A DNA stretch of 64,000 bases from Halpernia humi (GTDB taxonomy: Bacteria; Bacteroidota; Bacteroidia; Flavobacteriales; Weeksellaceae): the NCBI RefSeq assembly GCF_900108025.1, contig NZ_FNUS01000003.1:124001-188000 (forward strand). The letters are read 5' to 3'. Both the position numbers and the translations under genes were made by a program. This document shows, piece by piece, positions 1 through 7,290 of this stretch. The notes beneath the pieces are model-generated. The model was not told the DNA's origin and searched no databases. It was given only the letters and a program-made list of their open reading frames with translations. Positions within the stretch are counted from its first letter, which is position 1, and each line of letters starts with the position of its first letter.

Positions 1-400
1 CCAGAAATTTCCAGATTTTCTTTGTAAATCTTCCATTTAAAGATGGCATTTCTGTGAAAATCTCGTGGCTATCATAAACCAAAGGGATTTTTAATTTTTT
101 TGAAACTAAATAATTTGGCCACAAAGTATCCAAATCATTGGCTAAAAGAATCGTTTTTGAGGTTGATTTTTTTAAAAGTTCTTTGTAAAGTTTCCACTGA
201 AATTCGAGGTAAGCGAAACGTAATTTTTTTGAATTTAATGAAAGTCTCGAAAATTGATATGGCCTGGTCATTTCTGGCAATCCCGTCCAATTATTTCCAA
301 TTAATTCTATTTCAAAACCATCATTAAGAAGCGTTCTACATACCTTTTCAACGCGCTGATCCGTATATAAATTATTAAAAACGCTTACTAAAACATGCAT
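1..400 (-). CDS. Glycosyltransferase, N-terminal part (cut by window edge)
   Basis: An open minus-strand frame runs from an ATG at 400 to the window edge, giving about 133 residues. The start reads MHVLVSVFNNLYTDQRVEKV, and a later segment contains VYDSHEIFTEMPSL. This is the usual N-terminal layout of GT-B fold sugar transferases of the GT4 type, in which the acceptor-side Rossmann domain comes first and a D-S-H-E segment follows the second strand. The donor-binding C-terminal domain lies outside the window, so the substrate cannot be named. Cell-envelope or exopolysaccharide glycosylation is likely from the family. The next gene upstream on this strand ends only 10 bases away, so they may be co-transcribed. 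Confidence 0.75.
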   Translation of the reverse strand, partial: MHVLVSVFNNLYTDQRVEKVCRTLLNDGFEIELIGNNWTGLPEMTRPYQFSRLSLNSKKLRFAYLEFQWKLYKELLKKSTSKTILLANDLDTLWPNYLVSKKLKIPLVYDSHEIFTEMPSLNGRFTKKIWKFL

Positions 401-410
401 CTATTTAGAT

Positions 411-629
411 CTATTTTTTTTTAAATAAATGGTACACTTGAATGCCGCAAAGTATTCCGTTTGGTATAATTACTGGCCATAAATAATTATTGAAAATACC
501 ATAAATAACGAAACAAACGCAACCAATTAGATTAATGAATCGTATTTTCTTAATGTCTTTTAATATAAAACTTAAAACCACAAAAAAAGAAGCGGCATAA
601 CCGATATAATTTGCAATCTCCGAACTCAT
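411..629 (-). CDS. Small YgjV-like membrane protein
   Basis: This encodes 72 residues with three hydrophobic segments (about 8-22, 29-46 and 50-66) and a basic tail FKKK. The pattern YIGYAASFFVVLSF followed by IRFINLIGCVCFVIYGI resembles the small YgjV-type inner-membrane family and half-size PQ-loop/SWEET-like proteins. In flavobacterial genomes such proteins are sometimes mislabelled as uroporphyrinogen decarboxylase; nothing here supports that enzyme. It ends 10 bases before the glycosyltransferase start on the same strand. Function unknown. Confidence 0.7.
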   Translation of the reverse strand: MSSEIANYIGYAASFFVVLSFILKDIKKIRFINLIGCVCFVIYGIFNNYLWPVIIPNGILCGIQVYHLFKKK

Positions 630-708
630 ATTTTATTTTTTTTTAGAAGTACAAACCTACAAAAAAAACAGGTCATAAAGTCAGTTTACTTTTTTGGTAA
701 AGTATTTG

Positions 709-716
709 TAACTTTG
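709..716 (+). promoter_or_regulatory. Bacteroidota-type -7 box upstream of clpC
   Basis: The octamer TAACTTTG matches the TAnnTTTG -7 consensus of Bacteroidota sigma factors and lies 55 bases before the clpC start. A T-rich TTTTTTGG stretch precedes it, but its spacing is shorter than the usual -33 element, so only the -7 part is claimed. Confidence 0.4.
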
Positions 717-771
717 GTTTACAGTTAGCGAGGAAAAACAACTCAAATTTAACAAACTCGATATTAAATAT

Positions 772-3294
772 ATGAATAATAAATTTTCAACTGGTTTAAA
801 CGAAGTTTTTAAACACAGTAAAAGCGAGGCAAAAAGACTGCACAGTGAATTTCTGAATACAGAACATTTCCTTTTAGGCATTATAGATTCTGAAAATTCG
901 GCGAAAGAAATTCTTCGACTTTTGAAAGCCGACTTTACGCAAATAAAAAGAAAAATAGAAACAATGACGGTTGGAAATTCTAACCCATTTGCAACAAGAG
1001 ATTCTGATAAAATTTCTTTTACAAAATTGGCAGATCAGGCTATAAAACGTTCTGAATTGGAATGCCGACTTTACAAAGCAGGCGAAATAAATACCGTTCA
1101 TTTGCTTTTAGGAATTCTTTATAAATCTGAAGACCCTGCCACACATATTTTGGATGCTTATGATATAGATTATGAAAAAGTTTCCCAAGAATATAAAAGT
1201 ATGCTGAAAAATTCTGGGCAAGCCCCAAAAGCAAGCGCTTTTGAAGATGATGACGAACGTGAAGAATTTGGACAAATGCGAAAACCCACTGGAAACATCG
1301 GTTCGGGGAAAAGTAAAACGCCAACTTTAGATAATTTTGGTAGAGATTTAACGGCTTTAGCAAAAGACGGAAAACTCGACCCCGTAATTGGGCGCGAAAA
1401 AGAAATTGAGCGCGTTTCTCAAATTTTATCGAGAAGGAAGAAAAATAATCCACTTTTAATTGGTGAACCTGGTGTTGGTAAATCTGCAATTGCGGAAGGT
1501 TTGGCTTTAAGAATTCAGCAGAAAAAAGTTTCTAGAGTGCTTTATGGTAAACGTGTGATTACTTTAGATTTAGCAAGTTTGGTTGCAGGAACAAAATACC
1601 GCGGCCAATTTGAAGAAAGAATGAAAGCCATAATGACGGAATTGGAAAAAAACAGAGACGTTATTTTATTTATTGATGAATTGCATACAATTGTTGGCGC
1701 AGGAAGTTCAACAGGAAGTTTAGACGCTTCTAATATGTTTAAACCTGCATTGGCAAGGGGAGAAATTCAATGCATTGGTGCCACAACTTTAGATGAATAC
1801 AGACAATATATTGAGAAAGATGGCGCTTTAGAAAGACGTTTCCAAAAAGTAATGGTTGAACCAACCAATATTGAAGAAACAATTTTAATTTTAAATCAAA
1901 TAAAAGATAAATACGAAGACCACCACAATGTTACCTATACCGAAGAAGCGATAAATGCTTGTGTGACTTTAACGGCAAGATATATTACAGACAGATTTCT
2001 TCCTGATAAAGCCATCGATGCTTTAGATGAAGCCGGCTCCAGAGTTTATATGAAAAACATGAAAGTACCGGAAATAATTGTGGATCACGAAAAGCAAATT
2101 GATGAAATTAAAGAGCTTAAACAGAAAGCAGTAAAAAGACAAGATTATCTTGAAGCCAGAAAACTGAAAGATGAAGAAGAGCGTTTGCAAATGGAATTGA
2201 GTTCAGCGCAAAAAAAATGGGATGAAGACATCAAAGAAAAAAAAGAACAAGTTACCGAAGAAAATGTAGCCGAAGTCGTTTCTATGATGAGCGGAATCCC
2301 AGTAACTAAAGTTGGCAAAAACGAGTTGGATAAACTGGCCGCAATGGATACGAAACTAAACGGAAAAGTAATTGGGCAAGAAGATGCTGTGAAAAAAGTG
2401 GTAAAAGCCATTCAAAGAAATCGTGCCGGATTGAAAGATCCAAACCGACCAATTGGTACTTTTATTTTCCTTGGAACAACAGGCGTTGGTAAAACTGAGT
2501 TGGCAAAAGTAATGGCAAGAGAATTATTTGATTCTGATGAAGCCTTAATCAGAATTGATATGAGCGAATACATGGAGAAATTCGCGGTTTCTAGATTAGT
2601 TGGTGCGCCTCCCGGATACGTTGGTTATGAAGAAGGTGGACAATTAACGGAAGCCATTAGAAGAAAACCTTATGCCGTTCTACTTTTAGATGAGATTGAA
2701 AAAGCGCATCCAGATGTGTTTAACATTTTGCTTCAAATTTTAGATGAAGGCTTTGTAACAGACAGTTTGGGCAGAAAAATTGATTTTAGAAATACGATTA
2801 TTATTTTAACTTCAAACATCGGAACCCGCGATTTGAAAGATTTCGGAGACGGCGTTGGTTTTGGAACAAGTACGAAGAAAAACAATTCTGATGCAAGAGC
2901 AAAAAGCACCATAGAAAGTGCTTTGAAAAAAGCATTTGCGCCCGAATTTTTGAATAGAATTGATGATGTAGTCATCTTTAATAATCTTGAAAAAGAAGAC
3001 ATTTCTAAAATTATCGATCTTGAACTGTCGAAATTATATAGCCGATTAGAAAAATTGAATTACCACATTCAGTTAACAGATGAAGCGAAAGATTTTATTG
3101 CAGACAAAGGTTGGGATAAAGATTTTGGAGCACGACCTTTGAAACGTGCTATTCAGAAATATATTGAAGATTTATTAGCAGAAATGTTGGTAAATAAACA
3201 ATTGAAAGAAGGTGAAACCATCGTTTTAAATTTAAACGAAGCCAAAGACGGTTTGGAAGGAGAGCCAAAAACGGTGAAAGAAAAAGCGAAATAA
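772..3294 (+). CDS. clpC: ATP-dependent Clp protease ATP-binding subunit ClpC
   Basis: This 840-residue Hsp100 unfoldase feeds substrates to ClpP. An N-terminal Clp repeat domain (about 1-145) is followed by AAA+ module 1 with Walker A GEPGVGKS at 231-238. A coiled middle domain (about 410-490, charged E/K-rich, with a UVR-like EYL/DYLEARKLKDEEE segment) precedes AAA+ module 2 with Walker A GTTGVGKT at 568-575 and a C-terminal D2-small domain. Length and the short middle domain fit ClpC rather than ClpB. It is flanked by a -7 box upstream and a strong bidirectional terminator downstream, so it is probably monocistronic. The aat gene elsewhere in this window suggests an N-degron pathway, but no ClpS was seen. 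Confidence 0.95.
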   Translation: MNNKFSTGLNEVFKHSKSEAKRLHSEFLNTEHFLLGIIDSENSAKEILRLLKADFTQIKRKIETMTVGNSNPFATRDSDKISFTKLADQAIKRSELECRLYKAGEINTVHLLLGILYKSEDPATHILDAYDIDYEKVSQEYKSMLKNSGQAPKASAFEDDDEREEFGQMRKPTGNIGSGKSKTPTLDNFGRDLTALAKDGKLDPVIGREKEIERVSQILSRRKKNNPLLIGEPGVGKSAIAEGLALRIQQKKVSRVLYGKRVITLDLASLVAGTKYRGQFEERMKAIMTELEKNRDVILFIDELHTIVGAGSSTGSLDASNMFKPALARGEIQCIGATTLDEYRQYIEKDGALERRFQKVMVEPTNIEETILILNQIKDKYEDHHNVTYTEEAINACVTLTARYITDRFLPDKAIDALDEAGSRVYMKNMKVPEIIVDHEKQIDEIKELKQKAVKRQDYLEARKLKDEEERLQMELSSAQKKWDEDIKEKKEQVTEENVAEVVSMMSGIPVTKVGKNELDKLAAMDTKLNGKVIGQEDAVKKVVKAIQRNRAGLKDPNRPIGTFIFLGTTGVGKTELAKVMARELFDSDEALIRIDMSEYMEKFAVSRLVGAPPGYVGYEEGGQLTEAIRRKPYAVLLLDEIEKAHPDVFNILLQILDEGFVTDSLGRKIDFRNTIIILTSNIGTRDLKDFGDGVGFGTSTKKNNSDARAKSTIESALKKAFAPEFLNRIDDVVIFNNLEKEDISKIIDLELSKLYSRLEKLNYHIQLTDEAKDFIADKGWDKDFGARPLKRAIQKYIEDLLAEMLVNKQLKEGETIVLNLNEAKDGLEGEPKTVKEKAK

Positions 3295-3311
3295 TTTCTT
3301 TCTGATTAATT

Positions 3312-3345
3312 AAAAACGCCTGTTGAATTTTCAACAGGCGTTTTT
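3312..3345. terminator. Bidirectional terminator between clpC and the convergent barrel gene
   Basis: A perfect 15-bp stem (arms 3312-3326 and 3331-3345) encloses a 4-base loop. The arms begin with five A and end with five T, so it gives a U-tract in both directions. It sits between two convergent stop codons (3294 and 3358). Confidence 0.9.
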
Positions 3346-3357
3346 GTTTATGTGTTT

Positions 3358-4566
3358 TTAGAAAAAATTATAGCCAATTGCCAAATTAATACTTTTAAAT
3401 TTAGATCCGCCATCGCCATCACCATTAAAAGTGTTTCTAGGCGTTAAATACCTAATTTCCGCAGAAAATTTATTGTTATAGTTATACCCAATTCCAAACC
3501 CAAAATTAAGCCTAGGATTTACCAAGATATTTCCCAAACTTGACCCATCTGTTCTTGTAATTACAAACGTAGAATTCAAATCTAAACTTGGATTTAACAC
3601 AAAATTTAGAAATATTTTAGAACTATTATCTATAAAAAAGTAATGTCTGATGCCAATTGGCAAGTCCACAGACTTAAAATCTGCTTTTGCAATGGCTTTC
3701 CCACCGATGATATAATCTGCCGCATATGCTACTTCTCCAGTATAAGATTGATAGTTTGGCTCAAAAATAGCAGCCCATTTATTTCGATTGAAAGGGAATA
3801 CATATTCCAATTCTAAACCGATTCCAAACGAGGAGTTGCTTTCCATTTTAGTGCTTTTGGAAGTAAAACTACTGTCAAACTCGAATGAAGAAATATTAAG
3901 TCTTGGTCTGATAGAAAGGTTTAATTTGCTTTTGCTTTTGCCTTCCACGACTTTGAAATTTGGATCTGCACATTGGTTTACTTTCACAAAAACCTTTGAA
4001 AGGTTAGAATTGGTGTACGTTGTGTTCGTATAGTTTTGCGAAACACCGTTACACTTCAGATCTTGCAATTGGGATTTGTAGGTTTCGTTGTAGGCTATCT
4101 TATTTGCATCCAATTGGTACATTTTGTAAACAAGCGGCTTAATTTCACCATTTTCTGTTGAATAAAAAAACCGATTGATGCTCCCAGATGAATACTCGTA
4201 CAATTTATATTTGCCGTCCACCAAAATCTTCAGAAATATTGTTTCATTTCTGTATTCTGGTGTTTTTAGGGTGCTCAAATTATTCAAATCGTCGCTAGAT
4301 TGGTCTACATTTATAGACGCTTTTAGATATTTTACGCGGTTATAAACTTCAAATGATTTTACGTTTGCCAAGTCTGCTTGTTGTGGCTGTGCGCTTTCTT
4401 CCGTTTTATACTGAAAGGAGGTTGGATTGTCTTTTAGGTCTTCATACCTAATTAAAACGTCCTTTTTATTCCCAGCATTATCGGTAAACGTTCCAGGCTC
4501 ATAACGAATTTGCGCAAAGGACAAAACACCCATAAAAATTGAACACAAATAGAGAATTTTTTTCAT
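3358..4566 (-). CDS. Outer-membrane beta-barrel protein with N-terminal periplasmic region
   Basis: The 402 residues start with a signal peptide (MKKILYLCSIFMGVLSFAQ). The first half is soluble-looking (about 20-210): it begins with a strand-rich segment, then has a short Cys-containing stretch near LKCNG and NQCADPN. The C-terminal half (about 215-402) has alternating beta strands such as LSIRPRLNISSFEF and IEYVFPFNRNKWAAIFEPNY-like repeats and ends in an aromatic residue (GYNFF), the signal expected for insertion by BAM. Similar flavobacterial proteins are often mislabelled as tRNA modification GTPase; there is no GTPase motif here. Ligand and role are unknown. Confidence 0.7.
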   Translation of the reverse strand: MKKILYLCSIFMGVLSFAQIRYEPGTFTDNAGNKKDVLIRYEDLKDNPTSFQYKTEESAQPQQADLANVKSFEVYNRVKYLKASINVDQSSDDLNNLSTLKTPEYRNETIFLKILVDGKYKLYEYSSGSINRFFYSTENGEIKPLVYKMYQLDANKIAYNETYKSQLQDLKCNGVSQNYTNTTYTNSNLSKVFVKVNQCADPNFKVVEGKSKSKLNLSIRPRLNISSFEFDSSFTSKSTKMESNSSFGIGLELEYVFPFNRNKWAAIFEPNYQSYTGEVAYAADYIIGGKAIAKADFKSVDLPIGIRHYFFIDNSSKIFLNFVLNPSLDLNSTFVITRTDGSSLGNILVNPRLNFGFGIGYNYNNKFSAEIRYLTPRNTFNGDGDGGSKFKSINLAIGYNFF

Positions 4567-4776
4567 ATAATAATTTTAAAAATTTTGAGGCTAAAAGTAA
4601 TTATATAATTCGGATTAAAAAAACGCAAATTATAGAAAGCCCTTTGGCAATAGATTTTGGAATGTTTATAGATCAAGTAAAACCATAGAAAAATCTTAAA
4701 TTCGATTTTCTAGTCTCTGCGTTTAAAAGGTTTTCATTCGCATTCGACCAAGATTTTTATAAATTTTTAAACAGAC

Positions 4777-4887
4777 TTAATCTAAAATTTCCACAACTGC
4801 GGTTTCTATATTTTTGTCGGAAAGCGTGTTTTTATTAATTTTATTTGATGCTTTTCAAAAAATAACTGCTACATCTTTCTTGTTCAT
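4777..4887 (-). pseudogene. Short decayed ORF with in-frame TGA
   Basis: On the minus strand an ATG at 4887 opens a 37-codon frame that reads MNKKDVAVIF, then TGA, then continues KASNKINKNTLSD to a TAA at 4777. The residues look protein-like rather than random, and a single base change would join the halves. No family is recognised. It could be a leftover gene fragment or a chance ORF in an AT-rich gap. Confidence 0.25.
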
Positions 4888-4917
4888 TTTCTACTGTTTT
4901 CTTTCGTTAAATTAATC

Positions 4918-4950
4918 AACCCCGAAAGGATTTGAACCCCTTTCGGGGTT
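4918..4950. other. Perfect 12-bp hairpin in a gene-poor gap
   Basis: The arms 4918-4929 and 4939-4950 are exact inverted copies (AACCCCGAAAGG and its complement) around a 9-base loop. Neither side is followed by a clear T-tract, so a simple intrinsic terminator is not well supported. The 4567-5276 gap otherwise contains the decayed ORF, this hairpin and a palindromic element. Confidence 0.6.
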
Positions 4951-5070
4951 CTACACTAAAAACCAATTTTTTAAAAACACGGAACTGTTAAAAGCGAGCC
5001 TATTTGAAAAACTTGGTAGGTTTTTAAGGATAATGCTCTTCTCTGTGGAAAAAAAAATAAAACTTCGATG

Positions 5071-5207
5071 TAGCCCCGATTGTAGTGGAAATCCTGGCAT
5101 TGCGTGCGAGCAAGTTCAACGGATTGCTTCGTTCCTCGCAATGACAGATTGGAACGGAAAGCGGGACTTAAATTGAAAAAATCGATAAGCGTGTTGCTCC
5201 TAAAAAT
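5071..5207. repeat. Flavobacterial palindromic intergenic element, copy A
   Basis: A TAGCCCCGATTG...GGAAAGCGGGA frame surrounds an inner near-palindrome. The inner part pairs CATTGCG (about 5097-5104) with CGCAATG (5137-5143) and includes GGATTGCTTCGTTCCTCGC. It is followed by GTGTTGCTCCTAAAAA, also found after copy B at 53.1 kb. The TAGCC..CGATTG / GGAAAGCG framing recurs at 53089-53176 and, more diverged, at 14713-14808. It may be a transcribed structured RNA family, possibly related to the Flavo-1 motif, but I cannot confirm that by eye. Confidence 0.65.
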
Positions 5208-5276
5208 TCTGCGAATATTGTCGTAAATTTGCACTTCACGAAAGAGTCTCCTTGAAGGGCTTTATAAAATGAAAAA

Positions 5277-6464
5277 ATGAAAGTAGTAGTTGGTTTGTCC
5301 GGCGGCGTAGATTCCAGCGTTGCCGCCTATTTGTTGCAGCAGCAGGGACATGAAGTTATCGCGCTTTTTATGCGCAATTGGAATGATGCCTCGGTCACTT
5401 TGGAAGATGAATGCCCGTGGATAGAGGACAGTAATGATGCGCTTTTGGTGGCGCAAAAACTGGGAATTCCGTTTCAGGTCATTGATATGAGCGAACTTTA
5501 CAAAGAGCGCATTGTCGATTATATGTTTAATGAATATAAAAACGGAAGAACGCCAAATCCGGATGTGTTGTGCAACCGCGAAGTGAAGTTTGATGTTTTT
5601 ATGAAAACGGCTTTATCGCTTGGCGCAGAGAAAGTTGCAACGGGACATTACGCACAAGTGAACTCAACAATTGATGAAAATGGAAAAGAAATTTTCCATC
5701 TTTTGGCAGGGAAAGATGACAATAAAGACCAGAGTTATTTTCTTTGTCAACTGAGCCAAGAGCAATTGTCGAAATCGCTTTTCCCGATTGGAAATATTAC
5801 AAAACCGGAAGTTCGGGAAATTGCTAAAAAATTAAATCTTGCAACTGCGGAAAAGAAAGATTCGCAAGGATTGTGTTTTATTGGAAAAGTAAGTTTGCCC
5901 ACATTTTTGCAGCAGCAACTAAAACCAAAAGAAGGCGAAATTGTGGAAATTTTCAATGATTTTGAACCCTATCATCAAGAAAAACCCGAATTTTCCTCAA
6001 AATTGGAAGAACTTGATTTTCTTTCCGCTAAAATAATTTACAAAAAATCTGACGGAAAAGTAATCGGCAAACACCAAGGTGCGCATTATTTTACCATCGG
6101 GCAAAGTAAAGGTTTGGGAATTGGCGGTCACAAAGAATCCTGTTTTATGATCTCACGCGACATGAAGGAAAATTTAATTTTCGTGGGTGAAGGTAGAAAT
6201 TTCCCGGGACTTTTCAGAAAAGCCTTGAAAATTGAAAACACCGATATCCATTGGGTTCGTGAAGATCTAAAATTAAAAAACGGCGAAACTTTAGAAGTTT
6301 CTGCAAGAATCCGTTACCGACAACCTTTAGAAAAATCCACACTTTTTCAGTTTGAAGAAGGCTTATTCATCGAATTTGAAAACCCACAATCTGCGATTGC
6401 AGAAGGACAATTTGCTGCGTGGTATGACGGTGAGGAATTGTTGGGAAGCGGGGTGATTTCTTAG
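5277..6464 (+). CDS. mnmA: tRNA-specific 2-thiouridylase MnmA
   Basis: This 395-residue enzyme thiolates U34 of tRNA-Lys, tRNA-Glu and tRNA-Gln. The N-terminal PP-loop [10 protein letters not shown] (about 7-16) binds ATP. The two catalytic cysteines are visible: C99 in [10 protein letters not shown] and C200 in DSQGLCFIG. The DKDQSYFL-type segment and GHYA motif of the family are present, and the C-terminal barrel domain ends in ELLGSGVIS. Length is slightly above the usual 360-380 residues. A stem-loop terminator follows at 6492, which separates it from the cassette downstream. Confidence 0.96.
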   Translation: MKVVVGLSGGVDSSVAAYLLQQQGHEVIALFMRNWNDASVTLEDECPWIEDSNDALLVAQKLGIPFQVIDMSELYKERIVDYMFNEYKNGRTPNPDVLCNREVKFDVFMKTALSLGAEKVATGHYAQVNSTIDENGKEIFHLLAGKDDNKDQSYFLCQLSQEQLSKSLFPIGNITKPEVREIAKKLNLATAEKKDSQGLCFIGKVSLPTFLQQQLKPKEGEIVEIFNDFEPYHQEKPEFSSKLEELDFLSAKIIYKKSDGKVIGKHQGAHYFTIGQSKGLGIGGHKESCFMISRDMKENLIFVGEGRNFPGLFRKALKIENTDIHWVREDLKLKNGETLEVSARIRYRQPLEKSTLFQFEEGLFIEFENPQSAIAEGQFAAWYDGEELLGSGVIS

Positions 6465-6491
6465 AATATTAATTGTTTTTCAATAAATGTT

Positions 6492-6523
6492 AATTCCTTT
6501 TGATAATTCAGAAGGAATTTTTT
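6492..6523 (+). terminator. Intrinsic terminator after mnmA
   Basis: The arms AATTCCTT (6492-6499) and AAGGAATT (6512-6519) pair exactly, and two further wobble or A-T pairs may extend the stem. Six T follow directly (6518-6523). It isolates mnmA from the next gene at 6592. Confidence 0.75.
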
Positions 6524-6591
6524 GGTATTTTAGCATTGTTGTAACTAATAATGTAAATTAATTATTTTATTTAAATGTCTAAAACAAAAAT

Positions 6592-7215
6592 ATGCCAATA
6601 ACAGATTTTCATGGGGATACATTTGTAGCATTTACTGACATTTCAGGTTTTAAAGAACTAATGAAAAATGATGCTATTGCACTAGAAGCACTAAAACATT
6701 TTTATCAAACTGGTTTTAACGTTTTAAGAGATGTAGAAAATGTTGAAGGTTTTTTTGTTTCTGATTGTGGTATTTTATTTTCACGAGGCGGCGATGTAGA
6801 AACAAAACTAGCAAATATTTTAGACGCCATATCTAAAATTAATAGAAAAATGATTGAAAAAGATTACATGTTGACGACATCAATTTCTTATGGACACTTT
6901 GATTATAGAGGTAAAATTGAATTTCAAGGAATAGAAAAAAATCCGATTTATGGCGGCGCTTATGTTCAATCATTTTTAGATAATGAAACAGGTAAACCAA
7001 AAATTCAGCCAGGTCAATGCAGATTATTAAAGAAAAACTTACCAGAAGTAGTCATAGAAAACATACCACTTTTGGTAGAAAAGGCGAATGATAAACAGCA
7101 TTTATACTATTATTGGAATTTAGAAGATCCTGATCAAATTGAAAACTTCGAAAGTCGCTATCGAGATAGTTATTCGTTAAAATATACTGGAATGCTTACT
7201 GCTCTTAAATCTTAA
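6592..7215 (+). CDS. Class III nucleotide-cyclase-like domain protein
   Basis: The 207-residue protein appears to be a single class III (adenylate/guanylate) cyclase homology domain. FTDISGFKELM places a metal-binding Asp at D16, and FFVSDCGILFS places the second at D58, the 42-residue spacing expected for the family. SISYGHFDY (97-105) corresponds to the conserved strand after the metal sites. YGGAYVQSF (120-128) followed by IQPGQ (138-142) matches the Y-x-G-x-x-V-N segment. At the usual Asn and Arg transition-state positions it has Q126 and D130, so activity is uncertain. No signal peptide or membrane segment is seen. The downstream GHKL-ATPase gene starts 75 bases later on the same strand, so the two probably form one operon. 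A Pycsar-like signalling role is inference. Confidence 0.6.
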   Translation: MPITDFHGDTFVAFTDISGFKELMKNDAIALEALKHFYQTGFNVLRDVENVEGFFVSDCGILFSRGGDVETKLANILDAISKINRKMIEKDYMLTTSISYGHFDYRGKIEFQGIEKNPIYGGAYVQSFLDNETGKPKIQPGQCRLLKKNLPEVVIENIPLLVEKANDKQHLYYYWNLEDPDQIENFESRYRDSYSLKYTGMLTALKS

Positions 7216-7290
7216 ATAAGTTAGAATTTATGTTAACCATTTATAAGACTTAAATATTTATGAGTTTTTTAAATAATCACACTTTAAAAC

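Noticed and set aside
100-327. 75-codon plus-strand ORF at the window start
   Set aside because: Antisense to the glycosyltransferase frame, which has clear family sequence.
1040-1489. 149-codon minus-strand ORF inside clpC
   Set aside because: Antisense of a well-conserved clpC region and no family-like sequence.
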